Assembly (NCBI GenBank): GCA_017445015.1
Contig: JAFSVL010000014.1
Location: forward strand, 40,072-104,071
DNA from: Bacteroidales bacterium
Lineage (GTDB): Bacteria; Bacteroidota; Bacteroidia; Bacteroidales; UBA932
Reading direction: 5' to 3'
Length of the DNA stretch: 64,000 bases
Shown here: in pieces, positions 8,965 through 17,308 of the stretch
How positions within the stretch are numbered: position 1 is the stretch's first letter
How the letters are laid out: every line of letters begins with the position of its first letter
Program-made: the position numbers and the translations under genes
The notes under the pieces: model-generated
Databases searched by the model: none
Seen by the model: the letters and a program-made list of their open reading frames with translations, nothing else
What the model was told of the DNA's origin: nothing

Positions 8965-10124
8965 TACCAGAGCGCGAAGTGTCCGGGACAGACGCCGGCC
9001 GTAACCGTCCACTTCTTCGCCCCGTCGAGGAAGAGGGAAACCGTTCCGGGATTCCAATAGTCCCCTGCGTCACTGACGAGGAACGCATTGTCTGACAGCG
9101 CGCAGAGGCCGTAGGGGGCGGTCAGGATGCCGACCGGAAGATTCACCTCCGCCAGCACGCCGTCCTTGCAACGGAACGCCTTCCAGGTCCGCTGCGTCGC
9201 CGAGAAATCGAATTCCTCCGCATTGCCGACGAACCAGAGGGTATCGCCCTTGAGGGCGGAAATACTCACATAATCCGCCACTTTGGCGACGCTGCCGCCC
9301 GCCAGCATCCTATAGAGGCCGGAATGCACGTCATAGAAGTTCCCCAGCGTCGTGACATAGATATTTCCTTTGCCGTCAGCATAGACATTCTTGAGGTTGA
9401 CGGCCACTTCTATATTCTTTTCCAGCGTAAAGGAAGCCGCATCGATCACGCTGAGGGTATTGTCATAGGCGTATGCGGGAGGAAGGGATGAAGCGATTCC
9501 GCCGGAATTCGCCACATAAATCTTTCCATCATGGACGGCAACACCCTCGGGCTGATAACCGACCTCGACCGCCTTGCTGTCCAGTTTACGGGTCTTGAGG
9601 TCAATCCTGTAGAGCATTCCCTTGGGATTCTTGAAATCGGTGATGGAATAATCCGGACCATAGATGGCATAAGCCCCGGCCCAGGAGGTGACATAGGCAT
9701 ACTTGTCGTCAAATGCGATGGAACGCGGGGTGGCCACCTTGATGGCAGCCAGTTCTTTTTCATCTTTTGCCGACACGACCTCCACGAGACCGGAATTATT
9801 GATGACCATCCAGACCTCGTCGCCATTTACTGCGATATCATTGCCCGTATCGCCAAGACCTGCCGCCGCCCCGGGGTTCATCTTCTTGAAAGCAGAAGTA
9901 ATGTAACTGGCATCGGAGATACGGAGGAAATCCAGCGAAGCGTTGTTGGAACCCATTCCGCCCTCATTGAGAAGGAACACTTTCTTTGCAGAGGTGACGA
10001 CTCCGGACAAATCCACCTTCGTTCCCGTAAGATCCGCATCCGCGGACGGGACTTCCGGCGTCTGATTCTGGCAGGCGCAATACAGGAATGCACCGCAAAG
10101 CAAAAGCAAACTTGCTTTTTTCAT
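8964..10124 (-). CDS. btuG: BtuG-like surface cobalamin-binding beta-propeller lipoprotein
   Basis: This 386-aa lipoprotein starts MKKASLLLLCGAFLYCAC, with Cys18 as the acylation site. The mature part is a YncE/DUF5074-type seven-bladed propeller with repeated blade patterns such as TPRSIAFDDKYAYVTSW, YQPEGVAVHDGKIYVANSGG and KNVYADGKGNIYVTTLG. In Bacteroidetes, BtuG proteins of this type bind B12 very tightly at the surface and pass it to BtuB. Here the gene is the first one after a cobalamin riboswitch and directly precedes the btuB-like gene with a one-base overlap. The fold is clear; the ligand follows from the riboswitch and partner. Confidence 0.87.
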   Translation of the reverse strand: MKKASLLLLCGAFLYCACQNQTPEVPSADADLTGTKVDLSGVVTSAKKVFLLNEGGMGSNNASLDFLRISDASYITSAFKKMNPGAAAGLGDTGNDIAVNGDEVWMVINNSGLVEVVSAKDEKELAAIKVATPRSIAFDDKYAYVTSWAGAYAIYGPDYSITDFKNPKGMLYRIDLKTRKLDSKAVEVGYQPEGVAVHDGKIYVANSGGIASSLPPAYAYDNTLSVIDAASFTLEKNIEVAVNLKNVYADGKGNIYVTTLGNFYDVHSGLYRMLAGGSVAKVADYVSISALKGDTLWFVGNAEEFDFSATQRTWKAFRCKDGVLAEVNLPVGILTAPYGLCALSDNAFLVSDAGDYWNPGTVSLFLDGAKKWTVTAGVCPGHFALW

Positions 10125-10183
10125 GATAAGGATAAATATTTAAGTTTCCGCACGGACTTGCCCCCGAGCCCGACACTTCAAAC

Positions 10184-10355
10184 ATTACGGCAGGTCTTCT
10201 GACTTCTCCCGGCCTGAAACCTTCTCGTCCCGGAGGACAATGGTTCAACAGAAACTCAGGCCGTTACGGATGACACAGCTGCGGGCACAGTCCCGGAATC
10301 CCACCGGCTTCCCTTTTGAGTCCGCCGGAGAGATCCCCGGACGGAGCACCGTAAT
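10184..10355 (-). ncRNA. Cobalamin (AdoCbl) riboswitch
   Basis: On the minus strand the conserved core is present in order: AAAGGGAAGCCGGTG, then GGGATTCCGGGACTG, then CCCGCAGCTGTG (about 10270-10317), and finally AGTCAGAAGACCTGCC (10189-10204). The closing P1 helix pairs ATTACGG (10355-10349) with CCGTAAT (10190-10184). It sits 60 nt before the btuG start and would repress the uptake operon when B12 is plentiful. Confidence 0.97.
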
Positions 10356-10362
10356 CCGGAGA

Positions 10363-10370
10363 CAAATATA
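10363..10370 (-). promoter_or_regulatory. -7 element of the cobalamin uptake operon
   Basis: The minus-strand sequence TATATTTG matches TAnnTTTG and lies just before the riboswitch, so the transcript would begin immediately 5' of the P1 helix. No clear -33 TTG was found at the right distance. Confidence 0.55.
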
Positions 10371-10377
10371 CAAAAAA

Positions 10378-11472
10378 TTACTTTATCCCGTACTTGGCAA
10401 GGATTTCCATGACCGGCCCGCAAATGGACTCCGCCCAGAGGGCATAGCCCTGGTCGCCGGGATGGGTTCCGTCCACCGTCGTCTCATGCAGCGCGTCCGC
10501 CGCAGAGGTGGTGGTCACATAATAGACGTCCTTGTACTTCTTCATGGCCTGCCCCATCATCTTTGCGGCCATTCTTTCCTTGGCCTTCTCCTTGTCATCG
10601 ATTTCGGTATTGAAAGCCCGCCATTCGCGATAGATGGTCTTGATGAAGATGAGCGGTTTGCCGGGATGTTTCTTCTGGATCGTCTCGATAAAAGGGAAAA
10701 GCCTTTCCTCGATCAGTTCAGGCCCCGGATTGGAGAAAGCGTCAAAGATAAAGGCATCCACGGAAGCATCGGCGAGCGGGCGGGCGAAATAATCCTGCAG
10801 TTTGCTGTTGCCGCTGCAGCCGAGGTTGAGCATCTGCAGCCCCGTCATGCGGGCAAGCGTCGCGCTCCAGGTCCGGCCGGGACGCGAGCAGCCATACCCC
10901 TGCGTGTAACTGGACCCGAATACGGCGATACGGGAACGGAAAGGATTCTTGAGGGGTTCGAGGGTACAATCGGAAAACACCCCGATTTCCAGGGATTCCA
11001 ACTGCGCGAAAAGGGGCAGGTACAACAGGCAGTCGTGCATTTTCCCTTCTTCCATCCTATGGATCACGCCCTTGGCTTCGCCGCTTTTTCCGGAAGCGTT
11101 CTGCCCGGCCCAGCGCCAGACACCTTTTTCGCGGATATACAGGTCAAAGCCCTGTTTGGCGACGGGCCCCGTGGAGCCGCCGCCGTCAATTTTGGAAAAC
11201 ACCGGACGGACGAGGATGCTTTCCGAATCCGTCCGGAAGGCTACGGCGATTCCGGAACTCTGGCGAACCTGCTTCCGTTCCGACTCCGTAAATCCGTCAT
11301 ATCGCTCCGTATCGATCCGATGCCAGGGATTGGGCGTTTCCGGGAACAACTTCCCGATCATCGTCAGGTCGGAGGCTTCCACGAACTGAATGCCGCGGGC
11401 CTGGACATTCATCGGAGAGGCCAGCGCGAACAGCAAGGCAAGGAGTACGAAAAAGGATCTTTTCATCTTCAA
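10378..11472 (-). CDS. SGNH/GDSL hydrolase with N-terminal GxDLY domain, secreted esterase-like
   Basis: This 364-aa protein has a signal peptide (MKMKRSFFVLLALLFALASP). The N-terminal beta-sandwich (about residues 25-170) carries GFDLYIREKGVWRW, the hallmark of the GxDLY domain found before some SGNH hydrolases. The hydrolase domain follows: block I is RIAVFGSSYTQG with the likely nucleophile near Ser187, block III has GCSGNSKLQ, and block V is DGTHPGDQGY with the Asp-His pair near residues 335-338. Such proteins often act as carbohydrate esterases (deacetylases), but the substrate cannot be read here. The gene has its own promoter and terminates just before the cobalamin operon promoter. 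Confidence 0.85.
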   Translation of the reverse strand: MKMKRSFFVLLALLFALASPMNVQARGIQFVEASDLTMIGKLFPETPNPWHRIDTERYDGFTESERKQVRQSSGIAVAFRTDSESILVRPVFSKIDGGGSTGPVAKQGFDLYIREKGVWRWAGQNASGKSGEAKGVIHRMEEGKMHDCLLYLPLFAQLESLEIGVFSDCTLEPLKNPFRSRIAVFGSSYTQGYGCSRPGRTWSATLARMTGLQMLNLGCSGNSKLQDYFARPLADASVDAFIFDAFSNPGPELIEERLFPFIETIQKKHPGKPLIFIKTIYREWRAFNTEIDDKEKAKERMAAKMMGQAMKKYKDVYYVTTTSAADALHETTVDGTHPGDQGYALWAESICGPVMEILAKYGIK

Positions 11473-11488
11473 AGCAGATTTGTTTTTA

Positions 11489-11496
11489 CAAAGATA
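11489..11496 (-). promoter_or_regulatory. -7 element for the SGNH hydrolase gene
   Basis: The minus-strand sequence TATCTTTG is a full match to TAnnTTTG, 16 nt before the ATG at 11472, giving a very short leader. Confidence 0.55.
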
Positions 11497-11651
11497 AGAA
11501 AGTTCGGGGAATCACGCCCTCCCCCCAACTTAGAAGCAGTTTAAACTTTATCAACTTCAATCTTCATGGTTCTTTTTAACTCTTTTTCCCGTCTTCTTCA
11601 ATCATGTAGTTGCGGCGTGCCGGTAGCACGCGGGAACACGAGAATAAAAGA

Positions 11652-11688
11652 CTGCGGGAGACGGGCCTGAAGGGCGGGTCTCCCGCAG
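11652..11688 (-). terminator. Terminator at the end of the large PUL operon
   Basis: CTGCGGGAGAC (11652-11662) pairs with GTCTCCCGCAG (11678-11688) as an 11-bp perfect stem. On the minus strand it is followed by TCTTTTATT. It lies 75 nt beyond the stop of the 1383-aa lipoprotein gene. The rest of the gap between 11473 and 11763 shows nothing else recognisable except the promoter at 11489. Confidence 0.75.
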
Positions 11689-11763
11689 TGGGTTAATAGT
11701 GAATCATTTCACGTGTGACGATTACGGCGTCGGATCGCCGGCGAACGCACCAAATCTAAACGG

Positions 11764-14700
11764 CTATTTGTAATCCAGCGCAAACCAGCAAAGCATGATT
11801 CCATACGCAGGGCTGGGCACTGTCGGATAGATATTGTTATCTGGCATGAGTTGACCCGAAAAGCGCATGTACACAGGTTCTCCGGCAGTGGTATTATAAT
11901 TTTCCAAAGAGGTGGAGATATCTCTCCTGTCCCAGGAATTATAAGGTATCTTTTTATTGGAGGCAGATGGCGTATTCCAACCATCGGTAGAATGGGCGGA
12001 ATTCCTGTTCGAAGAAGACAAGAAGAGGTAGGAGTAGTCCCTATCGGTCTCGACGACACTGCTATACTGACTATCCAGACTTGTTGCCGCAGCCGAGACA
12101 AAACGCTGTAAACACAGACCGCTGATCGCAGGCAGGGAAAGGTAATCGTCCACCGAACAGGAATACATCTTCATGGCACCGATCGATGCGGTCTTCCGGA
12201 CGGTCGCGCCTGAAATACGAGGAGAGACATTCCCCGGATAAATCGCATTTCCGCCATTTAAAGAGAACGCAAGTTCATGTCCTCCCACCAGTCGGGCAAC
12301 ACCGGTCTGAACCATCTCACTGTTAAAGTCACCCCCCAATTCCTGAACATAGCCGCTTTCCGGCAGGAAAGGATTGACATATCCGCCGGCTGACGCAATC
12401 GGCCAGGTATTGAATGCAACAAAAATACGTTTTGTATAAGAATCCGTCCCGAAACCAAAAGTACCGCTTCCTTTGATACTGGACTGGGAATCCTCGCTGA
12501 CCGTATTCACGGCATCAGGCGTACTATGGGCAAGACTGGCATAGAACCAATAGATAATCGGTTTAGTAGAATTCACAGAAAGCGAAATATCCGAATGGTC
12601 AAGCGTAACCTCATTGTAAGCAGCAGACGCAGCCCCGGTTGTGCTGACCCGGGTCGTCCGGAGCGTTTCCGTCCCGTCATCCAAAGAATGGTCGGCATCC
12701 TGATCGCAATAAAATTGAACGCCATATTCCACACTTGCCCCTGACGCTACCTTGTTGAGCGAATAACTTCCGGCAACCGTTACGCTACTGTTCGATGTCC
12801 AATAGGAAGAGCTATAGGTATATACGGAGGAAATGGGATGAGCCAGCACGACATCGGCCGTCTGCCAGGCGGCGCTGGAACCGCTGCGGCGGGCGCGGAC
12901 TTTGACAGTCTGTCCCCCTTCCGTTACCGTTACTGTGGAGAAGGTATGTTCCCCGGCGGAGAGGTCACTTGACGTAGAACTCCAATTGTTCCCGCCATCC
13001 GTACTGTAGGCCATTTCCACCTTGCATTCCGTACCGACGGACAACGCAGCGGTTTCCATAATGTCCGCACTGTTATAGCCCTGCCACAGGTAATCCGTAG
13101 CCGAAATACTTACCGCCGGACAGGTAAAGGTGTAATCCGAGGCAAGGGGATACTTTACTGTACCGTCCGCAAATGCGAAATACGGCCTGTAGTAGCAGGT
13201 AGCGCCGTCACTGTCGGTGAGACCGGTCAACTTGTCAGAGGCATTAAGATGATTCGTTTCATAGACGATGGCATCCCCTTCGCCATCCGCATAAGGGAAG
13301 ACCGAGGAATTCCTTGTCCGGATGCCCGCCGTGGGGTGGGCGGACGTGCCGTAAAGATAGCCGGTGACGAAGTTGGTGCTGCATTTCACGTGGCTGACAT
13401 TGATATCCGACTCATTGACGTAGCCCGTTGTCGCCGCTGTATAATGGCCGGACGGCACTCTGGCAACTTTAGACCCTACCGTCACCTCCGGTCCGGAGAT
13501 TGTGACACGGAGTTCATTCGAATGCGTATACCCATCCTTAAAGAGAAGGTACTCATACATATACGCCTCACTGCTTGGCGGCCCTCCCTTGCCATAGTAG
13601 CACGCAGCATGCTGAATGATGACCGGTTTATAAACATAGGTCTCCCCCGCCTCCAGGCCGGTTATGGTCGCGCTCACCGCTTTCGTATCCCCATTCGCCA
13701 ATTCATAGCCCTGAATGGGATTGAGAGGGGTCGGCTCATCCGTTGATTTTCCGACACCGTTCTGGTCGACATAAGTACAGTTCCAATGGGTATAGTCATC
13801 GGGGTCCGAAGCCAGTTTATAAATAAACCCGACATCATAGTTCTGGGTAATGTCGGAATGCACCTGCACCGATGCCGCCAGATCCACGGAAGTATCCGAT
13901 GCATAGAGATAATTTTCTTTCGAATCAATGGTCCAGGTGTAAGTAGGCCGGGAGATGGTCGTCAGGCTACCCGTCACCCAGTTGCTGCCGGAGTTGCCCG
14001 CCGTCATTCCGGCAACCGGATTCGTTGCATCTCCCCTCACCCTGACGAAGGGATAGAACTGCTGCTCCTCATTAAGCGTATCGTCCTTGCCCCCCGCCAG
14101 CCTGAAATTCTGCTCCCAGGTCAGCGTCAATTCATCCCTAACCGGAGTGCTGTTATTCAGGAAAATCACAGAATCCTTTCCATATGTGCCATCTACGGCG
14201 CGCACATTTTTCAAGACAATACCCACATCATAAGCGGTCTCATTGACCAGTTCTGCGCTTGCCGCCGTAAGGCTTACCGTCAGATGCGAATTTCGCAGCG
14301 ATGTTGAATAGCCGCTGGCGGAAAGGGTCGGGAGCGTCAGCGTCTGGATACCGGCTTCCTTGGAATAATAGAGCCGGATACGCTGGATGCGGGGCCCAAC
14401 CCAATTTCCGCCGTTGAATTCCAGCCTGTAGCGATAAGCAGTCCCGATCTCCGTATTGAACAGATTGTAATTATGATGGAACCCTTCCTCGTCCCGGGAC
14501 ATGGTATAAGCGACATTCACATCGGAAGTCGTAGTGATATGCGGGCACTGATTCGCCGTACGCAACTTGCAATAGGAGAAGCCTACCACCTCTCCGCTGC
14601 CACCTTCGCCCGAAGTGGCCGTATGCGTCGAGAGAGAATCATATTGTACCTCAACCCTGAGCAGCGCACGGTTCTGGATGGCAGGAAATTCAATATAATC

Positions 14701-15915
14701 GCCCGTCTTGCTTCCGATAAATAACGCCTTCGCCCCGCCGGCAACGCGGACATTCTCATCATGTGCATTATTATACGCCTTAACGATGTGACCGGAATCC
14801 TTCAATTTGAATTGAAGCACTTTCTGCGTTCCCAGTGTAATCCCGTCGGTTATCGGCTCCGAGACGGTTTTCGTCGTCGTCCAATTGTCATCGGTCCAGG
14901 AAACAAATGGCCATCTGTACTCCTGTGTCTTGGCCATGATATCCGTCACTTCGCCGAATGCGATATCGAAATACTCCCAGGAAAGACCCTCGTCCACGGT
15001 GCCCAGGTCCGTGTACTTGCCGCGCTTGAAGACGATGGAGGCTCCCGTCAGGGACCGGGAAGCGACCTGATTGTCAGCGCGGGTGAATTCAAGGCGGAGA
15101 TTTTCTACGACATCACGAGCCTCACCGCTGTACGTAGCGTCTGTATCACCGAGAGGGGCAACCGGGATATAATAATCCGCAGCAGGGAAAGTTTCACATC
15201 CCACAGGCGGGAGCAGCGTAATATAGGAGGCGTCACTCTTATAATTCAATCTGCCATAGTCCACTTTTTCCGGAGAAAGTGCATAATTGAAACGATACCT
15301 GCCGGATAGTGCCCTGATAGTCCCGTCAAAGCTGGGCGAGGAATTCGCCATAATCCGAATCTGCTTGAGATTCTCATATGCGATATGGATTTTCAGCATC
15401 GAAAGCAAGGGACGCATTGTGAAATTCTTACTCGAAGTCCGGCAAAAAGTAAAGTAAGTTCCATCGGCAAAACTGCCTTCAACCGCTCTCTGGGTAGAAG
15501 GAATCACCAAATCCGCCTTGTCTGCCGCGGGATATGAAAACGCCTCAGCGGGATATACCACTGTCCAGGTGCTCTCCCCTGTCTTGGCCTCTCCGACAAA
15601 GCGGCAGCGCTCGCCGCCTTCCGTATCGGTATTGTCAAATACATGAATGTTGGGGGCAGCATCGTCAATAACGGCAATCTTGTCCGATCCTTTCCAGAGC
15701 ACCTTGCTGCCGGAAATGTAAGTACGGGATCCGTCATCGTCGGCCTGTGCCCCGACAAACTCCATCTTGACCAATCCCTCGGACGAGCCGGGGTCTCCGG
15801 TTTCCGGACTGATGACTTCATCCTCCGGCTCCAGTTGCTCCTGCGGGGTACAGGAGAAGAAAAAGAGGGGGGCAAGCAAGGCCGCCCCAAGATAAAAGCG
15901 ACGTGTCTTAATCAT
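11764..15915 (-). CDS. Very large surface lipoprotein: fimbrillin-like N-terminal domain plus repeated beta-sandwich domains
   Basis: The 1383-aa protein starts MIKTRRFYLGAALLAPLFFF and is lipidated at Cys22. The ATG at 15915 was chosen because it gives this signal and overlaps the upstream micro-protein stop by 8 nt. Residues about 45-330 form a fimbrillin-like (Mfa/FimA superfamily) domain, with SRTYISGSKVLWKGSDKIAV, VVYPAEAF and IPSTQRAVEGSF. The rest looks all-beta, with several Ig/FN3-like stretches. GDYIEFPAIQNRALLRVEV (about 425-445) resembles DDYLSLPAISGLCLQRFV near residue 1320, suggesting an internal duplication. No catalytic motif was seen. As the last gene of the co-oriented cluster, it may be a long adhesin or glycan-binding fibre; this role is inference. 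Confidence 0.75.
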   Translation of the reverse strand: MIKTRRFYLGAALLAPLFFFSCTPQEQLEPEDEVISPETGDPGSSEGLVKMEFVGAQADDDGSRTYISGSKVLWKGSDKIAVIDDAAPNIHVFDNTDTEGGERCRFVGEAKTGESTWTVVYPAEAFSYPAADKADLVIPSTQRAVEGSFADGTYFTFCRTSSKNFTMRPLLSMLKIHIAYENLKQIRIMANSSPSFDGTIRALSGRYRFNYALSPEKVDYGRLNYKSDASYITLLPPVGCETFPAADYYIPVAPLGDTDATYSGEARDVVENLRLEFTRADNQVASRSLTGASIVFKRGKYTDLGTVDEGLSWEYFDIAFGEVTDIMAKTQEYRWPFVSWTDDNWTTTKTVSEPITDGITLGTQKVLQFKLKDSGHIVKAYNNAHDENVRVAGGAKALFIGSKTGDYIEFPAIQNRALLRVEVQYDSLSTHTATSGEGGSGEVVGFSYCKLRTANQCPHITTTSDVNVAYTMSRDEEGFHHNYNLFNTEIGTAYRYRLEFNGGNWVGPRIQRIRLYYSKEAGIQTLTLPTLSASGYSTSLRNSHLTVSLTAASAELVNETAYDVGIVLKNVRAVDGTYGKDSVIFLNNSTPVRDELTLTWEQNFRLAGGKDDTLNEEQQFYPFVRVRGDATNPVAGMTAGNSGSNWVTGSLTTISRPTYTWTIDSKENYLYASDTSVDLAASVQVHSDITQNYDVGFIYKLASDPDDYTHWNCTYVDQNGVGKSTDEPTPLNPIQGYELANGDTKAVSATITGLEAGETYVYKPVIIQHAACYYGKGGPPSSEAYMYEYLLFKDGYTHSNELRVTISGPEVTVGSKVARVPSGHYTAATTGYVNESDINVSHVKCSTNFVTGYLYGTSAHPTAGIRTRNSSVFPYADGEGDAIVYETNHLNASDKLTGLTDSDGATCYYRPYFAFADGTVKYPLASDYTFTCPAVSISATDYLWQGYNSADIMETAALSVGTECKVEMAYSTDGGNNWSSTSSDLSAGEHTFSTVTVTEGGQTVKVRARRSGSSAAWQTADVVLAHPISSVYTYSSSYWTSNSSVTVAGSYSLNKVASGASVEYGVQFYCDQDADHSLDDGTETLRTTRVSTTGAASAAYNEVTLDHSDISLSVNSTKPIIYWFYASLAHSTPDAVNTVSEDSQSSIKGSGTFGFGTDSYTKRIFVAFNTWPIASAGGYVNPFLPESGYVQELGGDFNSEMVQTGVARLVGGHELAFSLNGGNAIYPGNVSPRISGATVRKTASIGAMKMYSCSVDDYLSLPAISGLCLQRFVSAAATSLDSQYSSVVETDRDYSYLFLSSSNRNSAHSTDGWNTPSASNKKIPYNSWDRRDISTSLENYNTTAGEPVYMRFSGQLMPDNNIYPTVPSPAYGIMLCWFALDYK

Positions 15916-16066
15916 AATCCCATCCTCCATAGTTAAGATCAACCTCTGAATCGTCAATATCTGCCGTTCCAACCCCTGTGAAAGAAGACACGCAAAGCGA
16001 CGCATCCCCCAGGGCGGCGTATTTCAACTGCGGTGCAATATACGGTTCTGTATATAACTTTATCAT
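15908..16066 (-). CDS. Micro-protein (52 aa) with LCxS motif and acidic Trp-containing tail
   Basis: This short frame begins ATG at 16066 and encodes MIKLYTEPYIAPQLKY at its start, SLCVSSF in the middle (residues 23-29) and an acidic end finishing GGWDYD. Its stop overlaps the start of the 1383-aa lipoprotein gene by 8 nt, which argues for translational coupling. It is similar in layout to the micro-proteins at 45280-45411 and 47961-48107: a Pro/Tyr-rich start, L-C-x-S, then Asp/Glu residues and Trp near the C terminus. There is no signal peptide. Its function is unknown. Bacteroidales genomes carry similar short orphan peptides near lipoproteins (general knowledge), without an assigned role that I can name. 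Confidence 0.7.
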   Translation of the reverse strand: MIKLYTEPYIAPQLKYAALGDASLCVSSFTGVGTADIDDSEVDLNYGGWDYD

Positions 16067-16121
16067 AGTGTGTGAAAATACGCCGTCAATCGGAGATACG
16101 ATAGAAGAAAAATACCAATCG

Positions 16122-16129
16122 ATGCAAAG
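16122..16129 (-). promoter_or_regulatory. Possible internal promoter before the 52-aa micro-protein
   Basis: Immediately after the GH5-like stop the minus strand reads TTTCTTTGCA, one base off the TAnnTTTG consensus. About 55 nt of leader would precede the micro-protein. This could allow separate expression of the last two genes. Confidence 0.3.
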
Positions 16130-16132
16130 AAA

Positions 16133-17263
16133 TTACTTCCTGGAAGTCAGCGAACGGATGAATTCGACCTCCGTGGGGTTCCAGGGCGTGCCGTCAGGAT
16201 AGAAAATATCATGGAACCATACCGGGGGCTCCTCCGTAAAGGGAATTTTGTTGCCGTCCTTGTCTTTGGGATTCCAGGGATAATGGCACTGCTGCTTCCC
16301 GTTGACGAGGCCATAACTGAAGCAGGCCACCTTATTGCGCTTGAAAAGCGGGAGGATCGTATAGAAATCGGACCCCCTGGTGCGCGCCATCCACTCGGAA
16401 CAGACGATCGGACGGTTGAACTGCTTCAAAAGGAGGATATAACGACGGCAGGCTTCGACATTATCATAGCAATGGAACGAGATGATGTCGCTGTTGGCCA
16501 GGACAAAGGCCTGGACGGGCATCACGCAATTGCCGCTCCCGGGATAGGCCCAGATAGGCGAAGTGAGCGGCTGCGAGGGATTCACCTCCCGCGCCCAGCG
16601 GTACACCGCTTCCATAAAAGGCAGGGTCTTGAAGGTCTTCCATGCATTTTCAGGCTCGTTGTAGAGGCACCATGCAAAGATGCGGGGGTCGTCCTTGTAT
16701 CTGCCGATAACGCACTTGACATATTCCTCGATGACGGGCCATTTCTCCGGGTTGTTCACCACGTCGCGTCCGGGCGAGGACATCCATACGGAATTATGGA
16801 TGCCGGGTTCCGGCTGCGGCTGGGGGCCGAGATGGGGATTCTTGATGGTCCCGCCGTTGGTAAAGAAGGTCAGCAGAAGACGCAGGCCATGCTTGTCGGA
16901 AAGACTTACATACTTTTCCAGGCGCTCCATGAAGCCCTCACGGTCCTTCTGCCAGACGAGGTCGCACATAAAGAGGCGGATGACATTGAATCCCAGGCTC
17001 TGCGCCAATCCGAGTTCACGGTCGATGAGCGCCTCGTCGAAATATTCCGCCGCCCACATTTCCACCGGCGTAGCTGTATTCGAAGGCACGAAAACACAGC
17101 CGACAGGCCACTCCTGCGCGGCATACCAGGCATTGGCCTTCTCTTCGCTCCAACGCTCCGCCGGGACCGGCTTTGCCGGCTCCACGGCCTTTTTTTTTGC
17201 TTCAGCCGCCTGCACCCCGCAAAGCAGCACCACCATCATCAACAGAGTTGAAATCTTTTTCAT
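16133..17263 (-). CDS. GH5-like (cellulase-fold) glycoside hydrolase
   Basis: This 376-aa protein begins MKKISTLLMMVVLLCGVQA, a cleavable signal peptide; the ATG at 17263 was preferred over one 27 nt upstream because it puts the signal first. The TIM-barrel clan A catalytic pair is visible: acid/base Glu203 in WCLYNEPEN and nucleophile Glu290 in PIVCSEWMAR. HCYD lies between them, as in GH5/GH2-type barrels. Clan GH-A enzymes cleave beta-linked glycans by a retaining mechanism; the specific GH5 subfamily is not clear. It lies 45 nt after the stop of the 860-aa BNR lipoprotein gene, within the PUL, and is likely periplasmic. Confidence 0.85.
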   Translation of the reverse strand: MKKISTLLMMVVLLCGVQAAEAKKKAVEPAKPVPAERWSEEKANAWYAAQEWPVGCVFVPSNTATPVEMWAAEYFDEALIDRELGLAQSLGFNVIRLFMCDLVWQKDREGFMERLEKYVSLSDKHGLRLLLTFFTNGGTIKNPHLGPQPQPEPGIHNSVWMSSPGRDVVNNPEKWPVIEEYVKCVIGRYKDDPRIFAWCLYNEPENAWKTFKTLPFMEAVYRWAREVNPSQPLTSPIWAYPGSGNCVMPVQAFVLANSDIISFHCYDNVEACRRYILLLKQFNRPIVCSEWMARTRGSDFYTILPLFKRNKVACFSYGLVNGKQQCHYPWNPKDKDGNKIPFTEEPPVWFHDIFYPDGTPWNPTEVEFIRSLTSRK

Positions 17264-17308
17264 AGTAATTCCAAATGTAACAAAATTCAAAGAAACTATT
17301 TACATTTA

